A DNA stretch of 64,000 nt from Alligator mississippiensis. Its lineage: Eukaryota > Chordata > Crocodylia > Alligatoridae. Of this stretch, positions 55,820 to 64,000 are shown piece after piece. Below the pieces are notes generated by a model. The model saw nothing but the letters and a program-made list of their open reading frames with translations. It made no database searches and was not told where the DNA came from. Position 1 is the first letter of the stretch. Every line of letters begins with the position of its first letter. The DNA lies in NCBI RefSeq assembly GCF_030867095.1, contig NC_081828.1, positions 54,351,434 through 54,415,433 on the forward strand. Reading direction: 5' to 3'. A program made the position numbers and the translations under genes.

Positions 55820-56744
55820 GTAAGAGCCAATACACAGCTGTGGAGAAAGCTGTAATGGCCTTTATAGGTGGGACATTGCAAGAAATTATCTCAAATATTT
55901 TTGAAGGAGGTGTACTTAAGAAGCTAAATTATATACATGTATTTCTAACAAGCTTGAAAAATTCAGTGTTTCAGTTCAAACAGGGTTGAAAATGCCTCCT
56001 GACAGCCCAGTACTTTATAAAATAAGGAGACCAATAAGTAAAATGGACTGTTTGATTCTTTAGTAGAAAGATATGACAACTGTAGGCAAGCGGTCCTCCA
56101 AACAGCTGAACACACTGCTGAAAAAATCAAGAATTAACTAATTCAGGCTATCACTATCCCTATGCATAACTCTTTCCTACATAAATTGGCCTCTGGTGGA
56201 TCAGAACAGGTATATTACAGCCCTAAACACACAAAGCAGTGTCCCTTGCCTCATCTTCCACCACAGTATTACTCCATATCTTCTGTCATGGAGGGACAGG
56301 AACCTGACATCTTTGGTTTTCAGGGGAAACCATGATTGAGAGAGACAAGATGTACCAGGTGCTCTTCTCTAGGCACTGTTTTTGGAGAGCTCTGATGTAC
56401 ACTGGCACCAAATACCACATCTCAAAAGGAAAACAATTTGACTTCCAAGGAATCCAAGTTTAGGTGGAGCTAGCAAATTAAGTATTACTTGATAGCAATG
56501 TTATGACTAGTATATAAGTGCTCTTTATTCTGCCTTTAGTTCTAGACTGTCCTGCCCCAAAAGCCTGCTTTAAATCATTAGCACCTCTATTGTGAAAGTC
56601 ATTTGTAGAATTCAGTGATTATTTGTTGTGTCCCTGCTTCCCTTCCCCCTCCAATTTCTGAGTGAACCACCAAAAGGAAAGAGTTTCATTTTATTTTTTG
56701 TTAGTGTGTTTTCAAAATTAGATGACATAGAATTGATTACAGAT

Positions 56745-56880
56745 TAGAGCAGGAGCCTGGTAATTAGAACAGAGGACTGGTAGATAGAACTGTTGGACTC
56801 TCCTACTGACTTTCTATAATACTCAGGAAGACACATAAACACTTTGCTTCACTTACCAGTAGCCATGTTCATGCAAATCA
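56745..56880 (+). mobile_element. MIR SINE relic (sense)
   Basis: AGAGCAGGAGCCTGG, GAACTGTTGGACTCTCCTACTGAC and AACACTTTGCTTCACTTACC are placed like the head, CORE and following part of MIR. It is strongly diverged. Confidence 0.45.
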
Positions 56881-57184
56881 GTCAGTCAAAGATGACAAAT
56901 AAAAAGCTAGAGCTGTATCAATTAAAAATAAAACCCTTCATATGTAAGGTCATGGGTAAATCCATGTAAAGCTCATATGTAAATTTGAAGTAAAGTACAT
57001 ACTTCCTCATTAAATGCCCAGGGGATGTGTTTGGGGCCTTTTTCTCCCCAGGAGATTTTAAATTTGGTTGCTCCAGTTCTTATTTCATGGCTGTCGTCTT
57101 TTGCACTACAGTAATACCCAAACAGGTCCTAAGGGACCTAACTCATGCTCTGAAGTGGCAAGGTAGATAAAGAGTGAGAGAGAT

Positions 57185-57300
57185 TATTATGCCAAACTTT
57201 GCATGAGGAAAATCGAGGCACAGAGAGCACAGTCTGGCAGTTGAATGTACGTCATTTGAGTACATATTTAGTGCCTTTACCACCAAACTGAAATTGTCCT
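57185..57300 (-). mobile_element. MIR SINE relic (antisense)
   Basis: TGCATGAGGAAAATCGAGGCACAGAGAG and AGTGCCTTTACCACC match the reverse complement of MIR in the expected order. Strongly diverged. Confidence 0.5.
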
Positions 57301-58674
57301 TGTTCTCTGTTGCCTTCATTCTTATCCCAATCTGTGTACTGCATATTTGTTAATTTACAAATTTAAAAAGGGATCATGTGCACAGAGGGTAAAATCCAGA
57401 ACCATTGTGAAACTCCGAACACTGAATTGGGGGTAAAGCAGAAGTGTTAGGTTTGCAAGGAAGGAATCTCCAGGGCCAGAACAACTCAGTTGTGTAGCTC
57501 AATGGCCTGACTAACTTTTACAAGCTCTTACATGGCCCTGCAAGGTTTGGAGGAAGACAGACCGACTGATTCTTTCTGTCTCCTGTCTACTGCTTTGCAG
57601 TAGACTCTTATGAGGTTCGTAAGGTTTGTGCACGCTGCACATGACCTGCCCAATCTCAGCCCTTCTGTGGCTGAAATGCTTCAGTTTCAGTGAAAAGGTA
57701 CCCTTTGTAGCCATAGAGAAGAAGGTTGGATTTGCCACCTATATTGTGCGCTCTGCTACCTTTTCTTTTTTCCTGTGGTTCACTTAGTAGGGCAAGAGGG
57801 AAAGTAAATAGATATGGACAACTAATAATTCATTAAGAAAATTTTGTAGGAAAGGGTGACTACTAAGGTTATATTTTATCTGATAAGCTGTTCTATTTAA
57901 GGTTCTAGTACGCAATTTGTACATAAAACACACAGTGCACAGTTGGCACTGATTGGCAGTGTTTGCTGTCTGGGTCAGAAAGCCAAGGATTGAAATTCTG
58001 TAGGAGGTCAGTTTAACTCATGCTAACTGGAGACACATTAAAAGGCTGGTGGTTGGGAAGGTCTGATTGCAAATGCTCATGCTGTTCTTGTTTTTTTGAT
58101 TTAATAGAGAACATCACCCACCAGAGTTCTCAGTTCAGCACTTTAATGAGCACTAAATGAAATACAGTAAAATAAACCGCCTATAATTGGGGGTTTAAGA
58201 ATGTTAAGCTCAGGGCTGGGGACAAGAGGATAATCCATTGCAACAGCAGACTATACCATAGCCATCCAAGCCAACAGCTTAAGGTTTTGATTATTTCATG
58301 TGGGAGTCTACTGTTGTTTGGTGCTTAATCATTTTTAGTGTTAAAAATCAAACTCTCTTAAACTACATTTAGGTAAAGAGACTAAAAAGTGTCCCAAGGA
58401 CAGTAAATGTTGTGAAATCATGTAGATAGATTTCTCTTTGTGGTTTGTGTACATCTGTGTGTATGGGTAGGAGGCTACCCCCTGGGAAAGGGGCCCTGGG
58501 AAATTTTAAAAACTGTATTTTGAGGTCACAGAAAGGTCATGAAATTAAATGGTCAGTGGTCAGGAAATGAAAAAACAAATCTCCCTAGAGTAAAGAGAAT
58601 ATAGCACATGTTTTAGTTTCTGTGTGTTGCTTTTTAAATATATGCATTAACTTTCTTAAGCTTTTATATTAGTA

Positions 58675-59207
58675 CTAGCCAATTGCCCATAAAAATGATG
58701 GATTTCAAAAGTGTGTTTACATGTCCAGCCCCGAAGGGTGAGCAGGGGGTGGAGAGGGGGGGCGGGCATGTAAACACTCCTGCCGCTGCCTCCTTCTCCA
58801 GCCTCCGGCATGGGGGCTCCCTCCCCCAACCCACCTCAGCCTCCTCCCCTGAGCTATGGGGCTTCCCCCTGCCTCTGTGCCTCCCTTCCCCTTCCCTCCC
58901 TCCCTCCCTCTTTCCCTACTGCCTTCCCCTCCCTGCCAGCTGTTGGTAATAAAAGTTGTGGGGTGCGTGCGTGCATTGGGCACCCTGCCCCGCTGGGCAT
59001 AGGAGTGGGCATCGGGGCAGGGCAGTGGGGGGAGGGGGTGCCACCACTGTGGTCCTCCCTGTTCACCTCCCCCAACCCTGCGCCCGCCTGAGCCCATGCA
59101 GTCAATCTCTACCCTCTCGAGGCAGGCACAGTTGATGAAAAGCGTTACAGACAGACACACACACACACAGACTCACAGACAGCCAAACTAAGCCCTATAT
59201 ATATTTC

Positions 59208-59208
<1 letters not shown>
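58675..59208. repeat. GC-rich block ending in a CAGACA/CA-rich tail
   Basis: GC-rich sequence with pyrimidine-rich runs (CCCTCCCTCCCTCCC at about 58890) ends in AAAAGCGTTACAGACAGACACACACACACACAG. Such an ending followed by a short microsatellite recalls an RTE-type LINE 3' end, but no coding part is present to confirm this. The overlapping open frames on both strands are artefacts of composition. Confidence 0.35.

Positions 59209-59262
<54 letters not shown>
59209..59262. repeat. (TA)n microsatellite
   Basis: About 26 uninterrupted TA units, flanked by TTTCAAAT on the left and AATTTGAG on the right. The array is self-complementary and probably length-variable. Confidence 0.95.
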
Positions 59263-59265
<3 letters not shown>

Positions 59266-59571
59266 GAGCCTAATAATTAACTAATTTAATATTAATTGTC
59301 ACATGTATGCCATAACACGCACAATTTGTCCAGTATGGCCAAGTTAACATTCCCAGGAAACCATTAATATTTTTGTGTATCAGATTTTGATTATTTAAAA
59401 CAGGAGCTTAGAGTTACACTAAAACATAAAAAAATTGGTCAGTCTGTTTCATGTCCATCTCTTCCTTCCCTTCCTCAAATTTTCTTGGGAGGAAGACGTA
59501 GAAATGGAATTGGATAAAAATTAAACAAACTGTTTATTATATAGGGCTAACACTTTAGTTGACCTTTAAGG

Positions 59572-60715
59572 TTAAGGACAGACATTACACATAAACCAAT
59601 TTAAGTAATCAGAAACTGGTTTAAACCTATAACAGAACATAAGTTCAGTGCACATAAACCAGTTTCAAAATGGCTGAAACTGGTTTAAGATAAACCAGGT
59701 TGAATGCAGCATCAGACTTAATTGATTTAGGTCAAACCGGTTTATGCAATGTCTGTCCCAGACCCCTTGCTGGTTTAAGTTAAACCAGAGTCCCCCAGCA
59801 TTCCAGATACTTTGCAGCCCTGGGCTGGGCTGTACTCTAGTCTCAGTTCTAGAGAACAGGGCTGGCCCTGCCCCTCTGCTCCTTAGTCAGAGCTCCAGCA
59901 GAAACTGCAGGCACAGCAGGGTCTGCCAGGCTTCCTCCTGTTCCACATCCCCTGCCTCCCCCCCCCCCGCATTGCTGCTTGCTGCTTAAGCAAAGATCCC
60001 CCCTCCATCCCTCCCTAGTCCCACAGACGCTAGGCATGCGGTATGCTAGCCAATGTGGGGGGTGTCTGTGTGAGTGTCTCCAGTTTCACTGGTACAGGCA
60101 AACAGAACAGTGTCTGCTTAGAGCTTTTTGGAGCTAATCAACAAGACAACTGGTAATGTCCCTTCATTCCTTCCTTGGAAAAAGCTGTTTAAGAAGAGCT
60201 TTAACTAATGAGAGAGGTTTTTGTTTTGTTGATGGGCTGAAAAATGCTGTATTATCAGCTCCTTGCTGGCTCCCTCGCCTGTCAGGTTTGCAGACAGTAT
60301 GAAAAATCAGGGAGAAGGAGATTGAAAAGCTCAGTATCATCAACAAATGCATGCACTGCACACCCTCCCTTTGCCTCAGCGTGTTAACCGGGGGCTGGTG
60401 TCTGGCAACACTCCTACCCCTTGAGCAACAAGCAGGAAAAAGCCTGGGACTGTGCAGGGGTTTAAACCCCTCCCTAATCAGAGGTCCTCCTGGGGCCTGG
60501 CCATGCCCACCTCAGCTCATCACTGTTGAAGGGAAGGGAGGGCTGCTCTACCATCCCCCGGCTTCTAGCCTGAGCCACTGCAGGTATGTACCTTCATTTC
60601 TTCAATCCAGAGGAAATGTCTGGTCAGTTGCAAACTTGTTAAATCTAGGCAAGTTAGGCTAACCTGCAAAGATTGAATCAATTCAGGCTCAGGCTTTGTG
60701 AATGTCTTTCCCTAG
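59572..60715. mobile_element. Family A TIR element, copy 4
   Basis: The left end TTAAGGACAGACATTACACATAAACC and the inverted right end CTAGGGAAAGACATTCACAAAGCC are the family A ends. The left 200 bases carry the AAACTGGTTTAAACC and GGCTGAAACTGGTTTAAG words, and the right 60 bases the TTGAATCAATTCAGGCTCAGGC word. The middle is GC-rich and partly shared with the 52798 copy (CAGCCCTGGGCTGGGCTGT). Opposite orientation to the copy at 939. Non-coding. Confidence 0.7.
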
Positions 60716-63700
60716 TCCAGGTTTGAGCACGTGCATGTTGTCTGAGATTCCATTTAACTTGGTCCAGATTTTCATCAGTGTGCAAAAAGATTAATAAGCA
60801 GTTACCCATTTTGGATGTGCAAAACTGTAGTCCACTTCTAAATACAAGGGCCTTATTTGGTACTGTATTATCTGTTAATTCAGGGGAAGAATACAAGAGC
60901 AACCTAATCCTGTGCCCTCAGTTTGAAAGTCATCACCTCCCAGAATTGAGCTTTCTTTCTCATTGAATTAGTGTGTATTGCAAGTAGCACTTGGAAGCTT
61001 GACTCAGAGATGGAGACACCCATAAACTGGTATTATTAAAAAAAAATTGTCTCAGGCAAATAGATTAACTGGAGTAAATGGAAATGCCTTGTGAGTGTGT
61101 GTTAGGACTGGGTTCTGTATTTTGAACATCAGTACAAAAAGGATGTGAGAGTCAAGGAGGGGATAAGAATAGGTAGGGATGTTCACTGCCTTTCTCCTAA
61201 CATGTTGCTTTAAAGGGATGGGAATATCAGAAAAGCGCAAAAGAATCTAAAGGGAGGATTGTTAGAACAGTTTACCTTTTTCTGGCTCAATTCTGATCTC
61301 ATTGACCCTTGTGATTCTCTCAGTGTAAGCCATGCACATATCCTTTACAGGAAGGGCTGCCTGAATTTGTCTGCATTCTCCCCAGCTTTTTACAATATGT
61401 GTTAGAATGAACAGGAAATCCCAGGAAGCCACAATTTCCTTTCCATCTCATGAATCTTAGGGGAGTAAAGTTTGGATGTCCTTGGATACTTCTCTTGGCT
61501 TTTCAGATATTATGTATAATCTGGAATTTTATAGCCTACAACAAAGAATAAGGTTAAATTTAATCTTGAAAAAATTAATTGGTGTATGTACAGCTGTTGA
61601 ATATGGACTTTTGAAGCAATAGTAAGGACTGGAAAAAAGGAAAATTAATTGAATTTTAATTAACACAGTTTACATTGGCACACTAGGATATGATAGGAAA
61701 AATTTCAACTTGCTGCAACTTTCTTATTTCATGTTGTATTCCAAGATATGGTATATATGATGTGTTAGGGGTGTTCTGTTTTATAAGACAAATAACTTCA
61801 GTTGCAGTATCTAGAAAAGTAATGAATGTGCTAGCTCTCAGTATAGCAAATCAGACTCTGAGCCCTAGTAATAAAATTCACATTCACATAGAGAGCCTTT
61901 ATCACTTGAACTTCTGCATTAATCCTTAAGAACAAAAGTGGAGAGGACTATAGAGGCTGCCCAGGGAGTATAAGTGCTCTGTAACCTCTCTGGTAAAAGT
62001 TTGTGATAAGCCCAGGCCAGGAAATGGGCTCCTTGATCTTAGATTGATTGATAGATCCGACAAAACTCAAGTTGTGTAGGTAGGTTGCAGCTTCAGGACC
62101 ACCGAAGGGATGAATTTCATACTCACAGAACGTAATTTTTGCTTATGGAAATGTATACTTTAGGAATGTGTATTTATATCAAGGACGGTCTGCATATTAG
62201 GCATAGTGTGTTGCAAGTTCTAGCCCAAAACTATCCTGACCAAAAAAAGATCCCAACATTATAGTTACACTGAAGACCATATAGGTTAGGCTTGACAGTG
62301 GAATTGGACAAATGGATGCCATTCTTGAGGGAAAATTCATTCATCAAGTGTTGGGTCATGATGAAAAGGTGATAGGTGGAAAAAGTTCAAAATAAATTGT
62401 GCTGTGATTAAATCAATCTTCATCTTGATGAAGTTTTGTTTAATCCCTCTGAAAAGCTGAAAAACTTCCATCTTTTCCTACCTCAGACCTTTCCTAAGGC
62501 AACTTGCTGATAAAGTACATGGGTAATGTTCTGCTTTGTCAACATGTAAGATTTCATACCACGTAATAGGTTCCAAGACGGTTTTTCAGGCAGCATGTTG
62601 TGCTCTTGATTTCAGATATGGACATTTAGGAATAAACAGTTTCTCTCCATATATGGTTGAATGCTCAAGGAGATGCCTGTAATTTATGCTTCTTTTAATC
62701 CTCTCCATATGAGATAGCAAAGTAGGATCCTGTTCTTAGGAGGGGGGCTCCTAAAAACTAAACACACATGGACTCAGCCTTCTCACAGTAGGAAGCACAT
62801 GACCATATGAGGTCTTTAACTGACAGTGTTTTCAACTCCAGGATGTGCTCTCTTCTTATGGGCATACCAAGCAAACTGCAAAGAGAAAAAAATTCTTCAG
62901 GGAGAAATTCAGCCCTGATTTTTATACCTCTGGAAATGAATAGGGTTGCACAGGGTGCAAGATAAGGCACATGTTTAGCTTTGAATTTTAAATCACATTT
63001 TTCATACATTTAACATTTTTATTAAGCTGCCTTTGTTTTATGCATATATTATTAAAAGATAGTATCCAGTTTGAAAAGCAGATCATACAGACACAAGGCA
63101 AAGTTCAGCTGTTTCAGTTAAAGCAGAGGTTCCAATCCCTTGGGAAAGTTTCCCATTGATTTCAATAGGCTCTAATTAGGGTTTTTAATAGTCCTGAAAA
63201 CAATAGGTAATCATAGCCAGGGTCCTGGAAGTAAATCTACTTAACACTTTAGGAGTTCAAAGGAGGATTTTTTTGTTTTGTTTTGTTATTGAACTCAAGC
63301 CTGGAGTTTCAATTTAAATTTTGCTCTCTCCTATTTACAAAGGCTGTACTGTAATACTTAAGGTAGACAATCTACACAAAATCTTGTGTCTAGCCTGGGG
63401 TTTTGAAAATGAAAACAAAGGTTTACATTTTCAAAGTTACCCAAAACCAAGTGGGTATTCTCATCCTTTAAATTAATGGGCATTATGCATCTAAATCCTG
63501 TAGGTGTCTTTAAAAAGTTCTGCCAAAGTTATTAACATTATTCATCATCATGATTTTTGCTTGCTTTGCAGAAGCTGAGTTAAAAAAGAACTTCAAATTT
63601 TAATGTGTGCACAAAATCTTTGTGCAATGCATGATGTGAGGGTGTTTTGAGAGAATTAAAACTCATACAAGTCCAGCAGAGCTTCAAGAGTCTGGGTCTC

Positions 63701-64000
63701 TGCTCTCACTGAGTTTAGGAATGCAGTGGGATATGCACCTTCTCCAGCCAGTGGATGCTTAATCCTGCACGCTACTGAGTGGTGCTGAAGACCCCAGTTA
63801 GTCTTTAATGGTAGTTGAGAGCACACCACAACACAGGAGTGTTCTGCACATTGCAGGATCAAGTCCTTGCCAGAGATCATGCCCTATATACTGCTGTATT
63901 AATCATGTAAGGAAGGACAGAGCAAGACTGCAGTCTTATTGTACTGGGTACTGAGCAAGCAGAGGGGAGTGGGCAGTCCCTGCCCCTAAGAAGATTCAGG

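Larger units (their letters stand above)
55820..64000 (+). other. RGL1: RGL1 intron 3' of the third exon, continuing past the window
   Basis: Begins with GTAAGA. No acceptor followed by the expected YGNL continuation of the RasGEF N-terminal domain was found before 64000, so the intron is at least 8.2 kb. It holds MIR relics, a GC-rich block with microsatellites and a family A element, listed separately. The parts 55820-56740, 57300-58670 and 60720-64000 are AT-rich and hold nothing I could name. Confidence 0.8.

Noticed and set aside
58683..59166. 149-codon minus-strand and overlapping plus-strand frames
   Set aside because: Low-complexity GC-rich block, open on both strands at once; no domain.
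62590..62680. Candidate fourth RGL1 exon: TTGATTTCAG followed by A-TAT-GGA, which would complete R and give YG in the right phase
   Set aside because: After YG the frame reads HLGINSFSPYMVECS and then stops, without matching the remembered continuation of the RasGEF N-terminal domain and without a donor.

Overview
The window is vertebrate chromosomal DNA from inside one protein-coding gene. Three plus-strand exons are recognisable: 13493-13519 (coding part), 14546-14656 and 55611-55819. All have consensus splice sites and compatible phases, and they spell the N terminus of RGL1 (Ral guanine nucleotide dissociation stimulator-like 1) up to the start of its RasGEF N-terminal domain. The intron between the second and third exons is about 41 kb. 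No other host protein gene could be supported, so everything else is 5' or intronic sequence and the transposable elements in it.

The repeat content suggests a crocodilian: CR1/L3-type and L2-type LINEs, many hAT and other TIR elements, old MIR SINEs, and a U2 snRNA-derived sequence like the SINEU families described from crocodilians. This is inference; a turtle is the main alternative.

Layout. 1-2.7 kb: unclassified sequence, then a GC-rich TIR element whose core is a roughly 1.1 kb imperfect palindrome. 3.4-3.7 kb: a small hAT-type MITE. 4.4-9.9 kb: a 5.5 kb hAT transposon with a decayed transposase (BED finger, catalytic region, C-terminal dimerisation region), imperfect TIRs and an 8-bp target duplication. 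10.4-11.9 kb: a MIR and a GC-rich LTR-like block. 13.2-14.7 kb: RGL1 start exon and second exon. 17-25.2 kb: MITEs, an L2 fragment, a CR1/L3 fragment, and the U2-derived element with a (TTTC)n tail. 27-30.6 kb: short TIR copy, two L3 fragments and a MIR. 34.8-42.2 kb: a minus-strand CR1/L3 copy split by two MITEs, one a deletion derivative of the 5.5 kb hAT, followed by two copies of a younger CR1. 43.4-46.4 kb: MITEs and a MIR. 50.5-52.0 kb: a CR1 fragment with an uninterrupted reverse transcriptase frame. 52.8-54.4 kb: two TIR elements. 55.6 kb: third RGL1 exon. 56.7-60.7 kb: MIRs, microsatellites and a fourth copy of the GC-rich TIR family. The remainder is AT-rich intron in which nothing was recognised.

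The RGL1 exons join in phase 0 (exon 1 to 2, exon 2 to 3), and exon 3 ends in phase 2, so at least one further exon lies beyond the right edge. The transposon proteins are all broken or 5'-truncated, and none looks able to act on its own.
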